Notes under the pieces: generated by a model | The model's input: only the letters and a program-made list of their open reading frames with translations | What the model was told of the DNA's origin: nothing | Database searches by the model: none | Program-made: the position numbers and the translations under genes | Assembly (NCBI GenBank): GCA_944989445.1 | Contig: CALYLW010000043.1 | Location: forward strand, 1,109,501 to 1,173,500 | DNA: 64,000 bases | Source: Ampullaceana balthica | Lineage: Eukaryota; Mollusca; Gastropoda; Lymnaeidae | Direction: 5' to 3' | Shown here: piece by piece, positions 10,067 through 21,155 of the stretch | How positions within the stretch are numbered: the first letter of the stretch is position 1 | Layout of the letters: each line of letters opens with the position of its first letter

Positions 10067-11041
10067 GATAATTCAGCTAATCAGAAGCTATGAGATAATT
10101 GAGCTAATCAGAAGCTATGAGATAATTGAGCTAATCAGAAGCTATGAGATAATTGAGCTAATCAGAAGCTATGAGATAATTGAGCTAATCAGAAGCTATG
10201 AGATAATTGAGCTAATCAGAAGCTATGAGATAGTTGAGCTAATCAGAAGCTATGAGATAATTGAGCTAATCAGAAGCTATGAGATAATTGAGCTAATCAG
10301 AAGCTATGAGATAATTGAGCTAATCAGAAGCTATGAGATAATTGAGCTAATCAGAAGCTATGAGATAATTGAGCTAATCAGAAGCTATGAGATAATTGAG
10401 CTAATCAGAAGCTATGAGATAATTGAGCTAATCAGAAGCTATGCGATAATTGAGCTAATCAGAAGCTATGAGATAATTGAGCTAATCAGAAGCTATGAGA
10501 TAATTGAGCTAATCAGAAGCTATGAGATAATTGAGCTAATCAGAAGCTATGAGATAATTGAGCTAATCAGAAGCTATGAGATAATTGAGCTAATCAGAAG
10601 CTATGAGATAATTGAGCTAATCAGAAGCTATGAGATAATTGAGCTAATCAGAAGCTATGAGATAATTGAGCTAATCAGAAGCTATGAGATAATTGAGCTA
10701 ATCAGAAGCTATGAGATAATTGAGCTAATCAGAAGCTATGAGATAATTGAGCTAATCAGAAGCTATGAGATAATTCAGCTAATCAGAAGCTATGAGATAA
10801 TTGAGCTAATCAGAAGCTATGAGATAATTGAGCTAATCAGAAGCTATGAGATAATTGAGCTAATCAGAAGCTATGAGATAATTGAGCTAATCAGAAGCTA
10901 TGAGATAATTGAGCTAATCAGAAGCTATGAGATAATTGAGCTAATCAGAAGCTATGAGATAATTGAGCTAATCAGAAGCTATGAGATAATTGAGCTAATC
11001 AGAAGCTATGAGATAATTGAGCTAATCAGAAGCTATGAGAT
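10067..11041 (+). repeat. 27-bp minisatellite, about 36 near-identical copies
   Basis: The unit contains GATAATTGAGCTAATCAGAA followed by GCTATGA and repeats in strict 27-bp register over 975 bp. Only about four copies carry single-base variants (for example near 10231, 10444 and 10775), so the array has been recently homogenised or expanded. Each unit holds AGATAA, which fits the WGATAR GATA-factor consensus, and TAATTG/CTAATCA homeodomain-like cores. It ends about 220 bp before the TATA box at 11262. A regulatory role is inference. Confidence 0.95.
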
Positions 11042-11322
11042 CCCGAAAAATTCTTTGATACAAAAGAAATAAGTTGCTTAATAGCAATCCAGCCCCAATT
11101 GGTGGCCAACTACTCACTCACAAACGCAAAGCCTGTTTACCTCACCCCCAACTCGACTCTCCGCGCACGACATCATGAGCACCCACCTATTTTGTAACCA
11201 TCGCCGCTAGGTGTCGCTGGTGAGTCTCGCCATACACGTGAAGTTCGCGATACGAGTAGATTATAAAAAGCCGATAAAATCGCTCTTTCGGGCAAGTGGA
11301 TGAACGTCAAGGGAAGGCAACA
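11042..11322 (+). promoter_or_regulatory. candidate core promoter with TATA box, E-box and CCAAT
   Basis: TATAAAAA lies at 11262-11269, the E-box CACGTG at 11236-11241, and a palindromic CCAATTGG near 11096. The region is GC-richer than its surroundings. A transcription start about 30 bp after the TATA box would fall near 11292. The downstream signal-peptide exon on the same strand at 11606 supports a real promoter. No experimental start is visible. Confidence 0.5.
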
Positions 11323-11388
11323 ATGAAGAACTTGAAACATACTTTTTCAACCATGGAGGACGACGTAATTTCACGCATAAACTTGTAA
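11323..11388 (+). CDS. possible upstream ORF of 21 codons in the 5' leader
   Basis: ATG at 11323 opens a frame beginning MKNLKHTFSTMEDDVIS and closing with TAA at 11386-11388. It lies between the predicted start (about 11292) and the signal-peptide ATG at 11606. A shorter ATG frame precedes it. If the leader is unspliced, these upstream ATGs would lower translation of the main frame. A 5' UTR intron could instead remove them. It may be chance. Confidence 0.25.
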   Translation: MKNLKHTFSTMEDDVISRINL

Positions 11389-11605
11389 AAGGATTTTAGA
11401 TATCTTTTAAAAGGAGGACGAGGAAAGACGATACAAAATTTTAACATTCTTAACTAGTATTTGCTAACCACAATCTGCAAAAACGAAAATAATAATTTAA
11501 AAAAAACATTATCTACTTAGTTTCTGAAGTTGTTTTTGACTGCGGTGATTTGTGTCAACTGAAGTTCATCACTGTCTAAAATAAACAAGAAAGAAACACA
11601 CCAAG

Positions 11606-11677
11606 ATGTCTGCTGTGAAGATCGCACTATTTCTGATGGCCTGTCTTGGAGCCTGGACCACCCTCGTGACGGCTTCG
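11606..11677 (+). CDS. first coding exon: signal peptide of an unrecognised secreted or membrane protein
   Basis: The ATG sits in CACCAAGATG. The 24 codons begin MSAVKIALFLMACLGAW and end LVTAS, followed at once by GTAAGC, a good splice donor, in phase 0. A short n-region with Lys-5, a hydrophobic core (about residues 6-17) and small residues T-A-S at the end form a textbook cleavable signal peptide with the intron at the cleavage region. This layout is common in genes for secreted peptides, toxins-like effectors, hormones and enzymes. Codons are GC-rich at third positions, unlike the AT-rich surroundings. The mature protein must come from downstream exons. The only candidate I see close by is 13792-13893, and the true next exon may lie elsewhere. 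Protein family is not recognised. Confidence 0.6.
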
Positions 11678-13791
11678 GTAAGCACCTCTTACTTTTCCTT
11701 TTCGTTTGTTTCATTAAAGTTACTTCCCTTCCCCTGTTCCGCCAAACAAACAACCATGAACAGCTGAAACGTGTAACGAAACTATAAATCACCTACTTGA
11801 AATTCACATGCAAACAGATGAACTGCATTTTTTCACTAAAAATAGATTTCCCAAAGATCAAGATGAAATGACTGCACGCAATCAGAAGTCGCTTTATTTA
11901 TCTCATCAATAGCTGAGTCGTGAGTTGAAGTTAGTGCCAATAAAACAAAATTCTATTAGAATTAGAGATCAATTATCCGTTGTTTAATCACGTATAAAAT
12001 TATCGGTTGCTAATCACTGAGCAAATTTTCCTTGAAGAGGTTTCACTGTGCCGTGATTAAGCATACTGTTTGACATTGGATAGTATTTCTTTTTTTTTCT
12101 ATCTATTCTTTATTGCTGTACCCCCAGTGTCACTGCCATGAGCTTTTTTGGTTTTTGGTTACCCATTCTATTTAATTTGACGTTGCACTTGTTACATTTT
12201 CTAGGAATTTTCTTTTCGTATTTTTTAAAGAAAGCATTAACTAAACTAGAAAAATTAAATACCTTTTTAGTTTATCTCTTTTTAAATTTGAAAAAAGATT
12301 TCAACTGAAATTTTAATAAATATCATGCTTTTAGTATTTTTGATTGCCATTTTAAGTATACTTTTGATTTTTTTTTATCTTGATTCTGAGATTGCTAACT
12401 GAAAAAGCTGATTTCATTTAAGCTCGAGAGTTAACAGTTTGTATCCGAAAAAAATGCATAAAAAAAATATTTGATGATAAACTGATTTGTGTTAAAATAA
12501 AGAAGATTGGAGTACATCTTAGGCTAGGCGAGTTATATTTTTAGCGTTTTATTGACTACGTAGATCATCAGTCTAACAGTAATGACTATAACGCTAGCGT
12601 ATATTTTTTCTGAAATGGAAAGACATTAGTGACCATTAGCGAACTCTTCCCACAGTTTGTGTTTCTTAAGACACGAAGACTTTTTCCTCACCTTCATCTC
12701 ATGCACTCCAGGATTATTTTTAAAAATTCATCAAATAAACTAAAATACAAACCATTTGGGTCTATTTAAAGCGATTTTAAAAAAAGTTATATAAATCATT
12801 TTTTAATACGTTTATTTTAGCCGTCCGCAATGATGTGTTTAAAAGGTAACAGAAATCATGGATTGGTTTCCCATAAAAATCAAATACCGGAAGAAGGCTT
12901 TAAAACGAAACACATCGATTTCTTATTTTTTGAAATCTCATTTCTTTTTCTTTTTCCCATCCTTATTTTCTGCCTGTTGAAACTTTACGTTTCGAATTTA
13001 CATTGATCGAAACACGAAAACACACACATACACATACACACAGAGGTTTCTGGGGCGTCCAAATGAAACTGTGTCTGTGACTTTCAGGAAAGAACAGTTG
13101 CTGCTAAACGTTCATTTTAAATGGTTTTGTTGCTGTTTTTGTTTTAGTTGTTGTTATTTTTGGCATCTGTCTGTAAGCAGTCTCCCATTCAATGTTGCTC
13201 TGAAGAGTCCTCTAATACGATCTGAACCAAAGTTTTATGTATAGTGATACAAGAGCAGATCATTGTATCTGTCAAATGCAGCGTTTAAATACAGTTATCA
13301 AATCAACACACTGATTGTGTTCAACAATTTTAATGACCCTGCTTTTTTAGTGAGGGGGGGGGGTAGAAATGTCAGGACACGACTGTTGTATGAACGAATA
13401 AAGTTACTTGAAAAAAGATGTACTCCAATGACGTAATGTATGAGAATATTTTTGACTGGGTTATTTATATTAACGTTAAAACGTATGGCATGTTTGAAAA
13501 TAATTTTGCATTCTTGTATTATGTAATACTTTCTTTCACTCAAAATATCTTTTTCCTTAATTTACCCAGCTCGTAGTATATTTATATACACAAATCTGAT
13601 CGTATATTTAAAAAAAAAGATTTTTACCATTTTAATACCGTAAATGTTCACTGCCTTCAAAAATATATGTCTCGATATTAACTGACACCACTTCTTGTAT
13701 ATTAGGTCTAACATAAGACTTGTTCATAGCCAGTTCCGTTAATAAACTATAAGTGGCTAGTCTTAATCTTGTAACCCGCTAATATATTCAG
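11678..13791 (+). other. presumed first intron, AT-rich
   Basis: It starts with the GTAAGC donor. No repeats or transposons are evident apart from T-rich tracts, a short CA-rich tract near 13020-13040 and a TTG-rich stretch near 13125-13160. A weak alternative acceptor is present near 13087 (TGACTTTCAG), but the frame after it closes after ten codons. Confidence 0.4.
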
Positions 13792-13893
13792 AGCCAGGTC
13801 TTCTTCATCAACTTAAAAGCTCGCGCCCCAACTTGGCTGAAGCTGGACACGGACGACGTGTTCAGAAATCGGTTCAACATGACAACGTTGTGA
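13792..13893 (+). CDS. candidate second and last exon of the secreted-peptide gene
   Basis: The acceptor ATATATTCAG ends at 13791. The phase-0 frame reads SQVFFINLKARAPTWLKLD, then TDDVFRNRFNMTTL, then TGA at 13891-13893. Joined to the exon at 11606 it would give a 57-residue precursor with a 33-residue, cysteine-free product. Support: the frame phase matches the upstream donor, third positions are strongly G/C in an AT-rich region, and ATTAAA follows the stop at 13917-13922. Against: the acceptor's pyrimidine tract is weak, other frames are also open here, and I recognise no homologue. Confidence 0.33.
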   Translation, partial: SQVFFINLKARAPTWLKLDTDDVFRNRFNMTTL

Positions 13894-15639
13894 CCCAGCT
13901 AATGTCACGTGTCTTCATTAAATGCTTTTTTAAATACAACCAAATACACCACACAAACAATCAATGGGAAAAGAACGCTCCCAAATTAAAAACAATGATA
14001 TGACCAAATAAACTGCGCGCTGCGACCCGATCAGCAGGGATTTTATTCATTGGTTTTTTTTAAATACTTTCATTTTTTTTTCTTATTACCCAAATACTTG
14101 GTCTGAAACAGGATACAGCATTTTTTTAAGACTTTAATATTTTATTTCGCAAATATTTTCGTTTTTGTTATTCGTCATCGTTCATTTAACTCAACCCACC
14201 CCCAACCCCCCCTCCCCATCCCCCCACACACACACACACAACTTTTCGCCCTCGTTAACTCGATCAGATTGATGCAACACGAGTTGGAAGATTAGAAAGG
14301 ACTGGAAGGTAGGAGCCTTCGAATTCTTGAAATCTTCTTTCAAATGTCCGATCTTATATTGATAAGGCACACACACCTTGCTGCAATCCACAAGTTAACA
14401 AAAGAAATTTTGATATGTACGTGCTCCATACACAACAGGTCACAATTATTGGTATTCAGCACACGTTAGAAAAATTATGAGTCCCACATTTCAATTCAAA
14501 AGAAGAGACGCTGTTTCGGTGCCAATTGTAAGCAATTTTTCATATAGTTTTTTTTTAATTTTATTTTATCCAAGCTAATGAATGCGTTCAGAGATTTTGT
14601 CATGGGGCTAGAAATTAGATTTTTATGTAAGAAATCTTTAGGTAGAAACAATGGGTAAAAGTAGAAATAAATTGTGGGACATATTCACTTTGTTATGACT
14701 GAGGGTAAGGTTTAACGGAAATTCTGCAGGAGGCAGCCGGAAATGAAAGTATACATTGATATGATTCGGTAGCTTGACTTTACAAGGAAACCCAATTGCG
14801 GCATACATCTCAGTAATTTACTCAGTGTAGTGTTTTTTTTCCATCTAGTGTAATATCATAGCATTTTCTTTGTAAATTTTCTAAATGTAATACATATTTT
14901 AAAGTATTATATTGTACACTTCTCAATAGCAATAATACTAAAATACAAGTTGGCAGTTCTTGGGGTCATCATTGATCGATACCGATACCACTACAGATCC
15001 CTAACGTTGTCCATATTTGATAAGCTTCATAATTATGTCTGGAAACCGAAACAATTTAGAACTATCATTGGAGATAATAATAGATCCAATCAGAAAAATA
15101 AGGCACAGACAAATTTAGTCATCCACCTTATACTCCTTCTCTCGTTCCTTTTACATCCACCTACTTCTTTCTCTCTATCTTCTACCTCCCAAAACACGAG
15201 AGTACCAAACTAATCCTGGTTTCATTCTCTGGGAAGAATGGTCATTGTGCTCCATTCTACGGAAGCGCCAGCACACTGTCCCCAAGGGAGGTAACCATCT
15301 CACCATGGAGATAACGATGCCATGAGGGTTATCTTCCTTTCCTGTTGGGTGTTCATAACATCCGCCCTGCCCCCCAGTTTTTATAGTTGCGCCGTTCGAA
15401 CGAAATGTATATGTGTGTGTTTGCTTCTATGTTTGTGTGACGATGGTGGTAAAATGTTGTGTAAACTTAGTTCATCTAGCGATATCCGGAAGACATTTTG
15501 GTTAAATTCAAAGCATTGACCCAGTTACCATTTCATTACCACATGTCTCCACCAACCCACATCCCACCCCCTTTTTTTCCCCCCGAATGATCATTACTGT
15601 TAGATGACGCACGCGTGGGGCCAAGGGTATGTGTGGCCA
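13894..15639. other. AT-rich stretch with short simple repeats, no gene supported
   Basis: Contains a C/A-rich tract at about 14200-14240 and GC-richer patches near 15220-15310. Open frames of 60-90 codons occur, but none has recognisable domains or clear splice signals. Confidence 0.4.
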
Positions 15640-16095
15640 AAAACGAGTTTTCTTTTCATGTCGACTAAGACTAGGTTTTGCGTAGACCACGACTAAGTCT
15701 CTTAAATACCAAGACAAGATTTTTTTGTAGACCAAAAAAACTCTTTTGTTTATTTTTTTTTAAAACCAAAACCAAGTTTTTCGTAGACCAAAATAATAAT
15801 TTTTTGTATATCCCACGTGTTTTATGGACAAAATCTAATTTTTAAATTATTTTTTTTTATTTTTAACTCCAAAGCTAGGTTTTTCGTAAACCAAGACTAG
15901 GTCTTTCTTTTTTTTTCTCTTCTTTTTTTAAAAACCATTTTTAAATGCCTTGATGACCAAGATAGATTTCGATTTGACCCCGTGGACCAAAACTAAAGTT
16001 ATTGTTAACCAAGACAAGATTTATTTTCTAACATGAATAGATTTACTATTCACCAAGACGATATTTTTAGCAAGTTGTAAATTTCTTTTGGGCCA
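15640..16095 (+). repeat. degenerate tandem repeat of about 45-60 bp
   Basis: Recurring, strongly diverged copies of the motif CCAAGACTAGGTTTTTCGTA followed by GACCAAAA, separated by T-rich tracts. It is old and irregular, with no coding signal. Confidence 0.45.
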
Positions 16096-16358
16096 AACTG
16101 TAAATTTGTTGTTCAAAGCTAATTTGGTGTGTAATGTATAAAAACAAACACTATTGAAATTTTTAAAAATTGATTACAAAACATTTAAATAATTTTCCGG
16201 ACGTGTTGTAATCAGAGCATTCATTGATGTTTTTAACACGCACCACGGCGCACTGTTCAAATGTGAAAACGCGTTTTGTCATTTATGATAAAATCACCCT
16301 GCAATATCATGCATCTGTGTGACAGACAATGGAATCGTTCCACTTCAAGTGTTTATAA

Positions 16359-16775
16359 TAGGGCTGCGGAAATTAAAGATTAATTAATCGATTAATTGTT
16401 TAAAAATTTAATCGATTAAATTAATTTTAATCGCTTAAAATTTAAGAAAAGTAATATATTTTTTAATTAATTACTTTATATTTCTTTGTTACTTACACAC
16501 TTTTCCCTCGTATTATTATTATTTATTTAGACGTGCATGCGTAAAGAAAAAAGTTTTTATTCCTTATTTCTTGCATAGCAGAACGAATTTGCTGTGTTAC
16601 GTCACAAAATTTGGGAGCCATTTAATTACCGTGACCGAATCGATTTCGCGAAGTAATGAATCACGGCTTAACGGGATCTATATATGCGTTATATAAAATA
16701 CAATTAATCGTTAATTCATCGATTAATTTTTTACACATTAATCGATCAAAATTTGTTTAATCAGTACCAGCCCTA
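16359..16775. mobile_element. hAT-type MITE with ATCGATTAAT-rich interior
   Basis: The ends are TAGGGCTGCGGAAATTAAAG and, reverse-complemented, TAGGGCTGGTACTGATTAAA. The flanks GTTTATAA (16351-16358) and GTGTATAC (16776-16783) match at 6 of 8 positions and are read as an aged 8-bp TSD. Subterminal ATCGATTAATTA motifs are repeated in both orientations. There is no open frame. Size (417 bp), ends and TSD length fit a hAT MITE. Confidence 0.62.
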
Positions 16776-16783
16776 GTGTATAC

Positions 16784-18782
16784 CATTGGAGATTCCGCTG
16801 TTTAGTTACCAGCTCATCCCATATTGTCATGCGGCTGAATTTTTAAACCCCGGAAACAACATGAAATACAGAATAGTCTCTACACTCTGTCCTTTCAGAA
16901 ACGTTGCATAAGGCATTGTGTATATTGAGGCCCTCAAAGTTGTCATCTGAAAAGAAAAAAAACATGACAATGTCAAAAAATGATTTAAGGATGGGGCGGG
17001 GGACAAAACTAATATTTTACAAGAAGTCTAGCGAAACGATCAAAAGCTCTTGTGCCGCACAACAAACTCCACGACACACTAACAAAATATGAAGAAAAAA
17101 AAACACCAAACAAACATAGGACGAATAGAGTGACATGTACAGTCATGTAGAAATCTCTGGAGGCATTCCTGTCAATCAAATTCTTATTAAAATGTGAGTT
17201 TGAAGGTAATTTGTTGAATTAATGAATGCAATTATTATTATTTTTTGGTTCTTTGATGTTGATTGCTTAGTAAAGTTTTAAAAACGTTCTAACTAGTCTG
17301 AGTTTTCACTGAATTATTTCTTCTTGTTGTCAGGAATGTTATGTGTGTTTTTTTGTTGTTTTTTTTTAATGCTTAAGGCGTAAATTAGGTCCTTCGTAGA
17401 TAAATTATGTAAAAATATTAATTTAAAAAAAACTGAACATATTTTTTAAAAAATTATTAAATCAAGGATATAGAGAGAGAGAGTAAAATGAATATCGATA
17501 ATTTATAAACATTTTTACTGAATTTTAGCCTTTGAAGACCTTACCACCCCTCGTTAATCGAGCTTTATAACATTGATCGTTTTTTGCACACCATCTGCTT
17601 ACCATTTTCAAAGAATGTTTAATGTTGGAGAAAAACAACGAATTATTTTAGGCAGACCAGTCTTCTAGCACCTAGAAAGAATGCTAACCTCTAGGGTGAC
17701 AACGGAGAGGCTGAACGTTAAGAGAATGACCTGGAATAAGATGGATGGATCAGCTTCAGCTGTTGGCGGTCTGGACACGGTGGCGGTAGGTCACTGGTCA
17801 GTCTGACTTGAACAGGCCAGGGGCTGTCATGAGATCCAGTGTCAAGGATTACGATGGGATGAAATAAAAAAGCAAGTTATTTGGAAAAGTTTTAAAAAAT
17901 AGTTTTGGGTATCAAAAATGTGACATCAAACTCTTTTTGTTTTGTCGGGAGGTCATCTAAACACACTAACACATTGGTTACACGATGGGCGTTTCCGGGG
18001 TATGGCTCACATTAGGGGGGGCATTAAGAGTTGTCAATGAACGCCTGGTGCTACATATGTCTGTGTGACAAGAAGCGTTTTGGCATTGTTTGTCGATTTT
18101 CCCCAGACTCTTGTCAAAATTTAGAAAGTTTTTTACTCAAACGCTTGTTCCAGATACCAGACATCTTACACTTCTACAACAAAATGTTTTGTGTACAAGA
18201 ATCCTCTTTATATTCTAATATGAACATCGAATATCGGGGTGGGGGGTATTCAGGTATATTGAAATAATCTTATATTCCTGACAAAATTAAATAGGGTTTT
18301 CAATCGAAAGTGATAAATTTTTAAACAGCTGTTTACATTACATCTTGTAAATAAATTACTTGTTGTTTTTATTGGCTGTTTGTGCGATAACCATGATTTT
18401 TGAGAAGTGTATTTCTGTACACACAAAAAAATGAAATGTATAATGTCGTGTCGACTAATTGCCAATTTTTACTTCAGAAATCTTCATTTCTATGACATTC
18501 TGGACAAAATTTGCAATTTATATGAAAGGTTAATAATAATCATCGTTAATGTGTTTGTGAATTTTAATTTACACTTATTTCAACATTCTAAAGTTACTAT
18601 AACATATTAAAGATTATAAAAAAGAAAGAAAGAAAACCAAGATAGCAACTCTCAAAGCTCAGATGTGACGATGTATCCCACCCCCACCCCCCCCCCGAAT
18701 GTAGTAAGATAAGTTAGCTCAATACAATATCTAATCTCTCCATCAGCTGCCATGTCATTATTACGATCTTAAGCATGACAAA
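16784..18782. other. AT-rich stretch, no gene supported
   Basis: A moderately GC-richer segment near 17640-17860 carries no recognised domain. T-rich and short GA-rich tracts occur near 17340-17500, and a C-run near 18680-18700. Confidence 0.4.
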
Positions 18783-19320
18783 ATAAAACAAACCCGTAAA
18801 AACAAAATTTTTGACTATAAATCCCTTATATATGAGATATAACTAAAACTATTTACAAATATTTACAGACTGAATCTGTCTTAACTCAACTTTGCTTCAT
18901 AACCCTGGGGGTGGGTGGGGGGAGAGAGGAAAAGTCTGGTCACCGATCGCTTGACCGAGCTCAGCGTGACACGTAAAATGTAAACAAAAGCACGCCAGTA
19001 CTTTGATGGGTCGCGTCAACGCGTAAACTCAAACTCTCACGTGGCAAAAAAACAATAACAAACCGTGAATTTGAATTACATACGTTATATAAGGATAAAC
19101 TACAAATGCATTAATTTAATAACGGTACGATTGATCGATCTGAAATTTTGATACGATGCATTGTTATATGAGACGGGTCCGTGTGCCTAATTTCAGCTCG
19201 ATCGGATCACGGGAAGTGGGTCATTTTTGACTTTTGTTTTTCCTCCCGCCAAATACAGAGATGACGACAGAACGACAGAGTGACAGAGAGAGACGGCGGT
19301 GAAGTTAATATAAGGGATTT
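18783..19320 (-). mobile_element. HINE-like element, copy 2 (second subfamily)
   Basis: Minus-strand reading starts CCCTTATATTAACTTCACCG and runs through a CTCTCTCTGTCACTCTGTCG tract. It continues with CCCACTTCCCGTGATCCGAT, GAGCTGAAATTAGG, ATCAAAATTTCAGATCGATC and ATATAAGGGATTTATAGTCA, ending near TTTTACGGGTTTG. The order matches the array at 22683, but the start (CTTCACCG, CTCTGTC tract) matches the copy at 42588, so there are at least two subfamilies. Confidence 0.65.
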
Positions 19321-20836
19321 TTTTTAAAAAAAGATAATGACCGATGACTTCGGTTAATGAGGATTGTAATGCGTGCACTACTACTCTGTCCCTAAGATGC
19401 GCCTCCTTTAGGTCAGTACGCTTCAACCGGATGTCAATCCCAATGAGAGGACAGTGACAACAGATCTATTATAAATTTTATATGACGAGAAGCAGATCAT
19501 CAAATGATCTTTGCACAAAGTGCTCGACTAATAGTCGTAGTAATGAACATTTACTCAACTTTGTCACCACGCCTCATAAAAATAGGTTATGTTTGAAATT
19601 AAGAAAAATCACACTAGGTCTAATTCAGACTAATCATTTTATGGTCAGGTAAAACGTTCTATCTGAAAGTTCAAAAACCCTAAGAGGAGAGGTCAATCTA
19701 AGTTATTATTAGCCCCGCGCTATGAAATATTATTTTTTGAGTTTGCAAAACTCTTGACGTCACGCCTCCCACTCCCCCAAGAGGACGCGGTCACACGCCA
19801 TGTTTAATTACTCAAATATTCCCATCGTAATATGTGGAGGACGGAATTAGTACTAAGCGGTCAATTACCTGTCCAAACTCTAGAGAAACCTGCTCCATCA
19901 AGTTTGATTGCTGTTTGCGCGTGTTTTCCCTCTAGAGCGATAAAGTGCTAGATCCATACAGCCATTAACGGTGCGCAGCCAGACCATGAGCATCTCTCTC
20001 TGTACTGGGAGTTAAAGCGGTTATCGGACGAGGCGCGCATGGGGTCTGTTTTGGGACGGCCAGAGCAAAACTTTGAAAAGACCTTAGTCAGAAATAATAA
20101 CCTGAAAACTGTTTCCGCTTGGAATGTTCCTGCGACTTTATCGAATACAGCCGTAACTAAGTACACGGATCTTAATTTGATGGGTTCATGTGAACAGACA
20201 AAAGAACAAAAGTGAGAGGCATTATGTAGATCAATGGAAAGATCCTATTCCATACACTGTCTTGGAATATAAATGTTAAGTAATACTGGAATTAAGATTT
20301 TCAATCACTTACAAAACATTGAAGTTTAAAGAGAAATAATTTAGATTTAGACGTTTTACATAATTTAGAATCAGACAAGAAACATTTTTTAGAATTTAAT
20401 AGTCATCGAGCAAAATTTTTAATTAGACTTTGGACAAAATTTTGAATTATAGATTGAACATAATTTAGAAATAGACATGAATAATATTAAATATTTGAAT
20501 ATAAATTTAGAACTAAACATGAATAATATTAAATATTTTAATTTTGATACAGTCAACATATGAGGATGGGAAGAAAGCAACAGATGTTAATGAAAATAAG
20601 AAATAACAAAAATTAAATTGATAAAAACGTTCACTTTTTGGACCTACATTAGAGTTAATTTAAGTTATTGCAAGGTCGACATACAATCATCACTTTGGGC
20701 CCGACGTATCCCGTTTTGGCTTAGGCAATTTCTTGGTAATGTAGAAGTAAGTTATTGAAAGACGTTTGCAAGTAAGCAAGTGCAGTTTGATGACTTCACT
20801 TTGTAAGCATTATTTTGTTATTATATTTTCATAAAG
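19321..20836. other. spacer, no gene supported
   Basis: About 19940-20215 is GC-richer and open on both strands for 70-86 codons, but no domain, start context or splice signals support it. About 20330-20545 contains irregular AATTTAGA-type repeats. Confidence 0.35.
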
Positions 20837-21155
20837 TTTGTGGCATGCGCACTCGGCTGGCGTACCGATGGTCATGGGTTCGAATTTACGTGAAGGCGGG
20901 GTATTTATTCCCGGGGCCAAGTGTGTCTCTGAATCCACCCACCTCCGAATCGGTACCTGACGCTAGTTAGGAAACAAAGGCGGCTGGGTAATTTGTGGAA
21001 CCCTCATAGCCGTGTCCTTTGAACGTTGCTTCACCGTGGAACAGACCGACATGGTCTGCGGACGCTGCATCACTTGCCAATAGACAGGCATGGTCTGCTG
21101 ACGCATTATTATTCTCTTTAGAAGAAGCGTCTGTATAGATAAGACAAAACAATCT
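20837..21155 (+). mobile_element. tRNA-derived SINE
   Basis: The head carries a tRNA-like A-box region TGGCATGCGCACTCGG (20841-20856) and a B box GGTTCGAAT (20877-20885), spaced as in a tRNA promoter for RNA polymerase III. The body follows: CTCTGAATCCACCCACCTC, then GGTACCTGACGCTAGTTAGG, AAAGGCGGCTGG, and a GGTCTGC-rich segment. This body order (TCCACCCA...GGTACCTGAC...TTAG...AAAGGCGG) is one I associate with SINEs widespread in molluscs and some other animals. No intact cloverleaf or acceptor stem is present, so it is not a functional tRNA. End point is approximate. Confidence 0.7.

Noticed and set aside
10067..11041. Regular 27-bp repeats resembling a CRISPR array
   Set aside because: There are no unique spacers. 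The units are directly contiguous, and the host is an animal. It is a minisatellite.
13088..13120. Possible mini-exon after TGACTTTCAG giving ERTVAAKRSF and a stop
   Set aside because: Phase fits the upstream donor, but the frame is only ten codons and AT-rich. The alternative at 13792 has better codon quality.
19935..20215. GC-richer segment open for about 86 codons on the plus strand and 72 on the minus strand
   Set aside because: No recognised domain. Both strands are open, there is no good start, and the splice acceptor candidates give the wrong phase.
20837..20912. Functional tRNA gene
   Set aside because: Box A and B-like motifs are present but no acceptor stem pairing or intact anticodon arm can be drawn. 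The SINE body follows directly.
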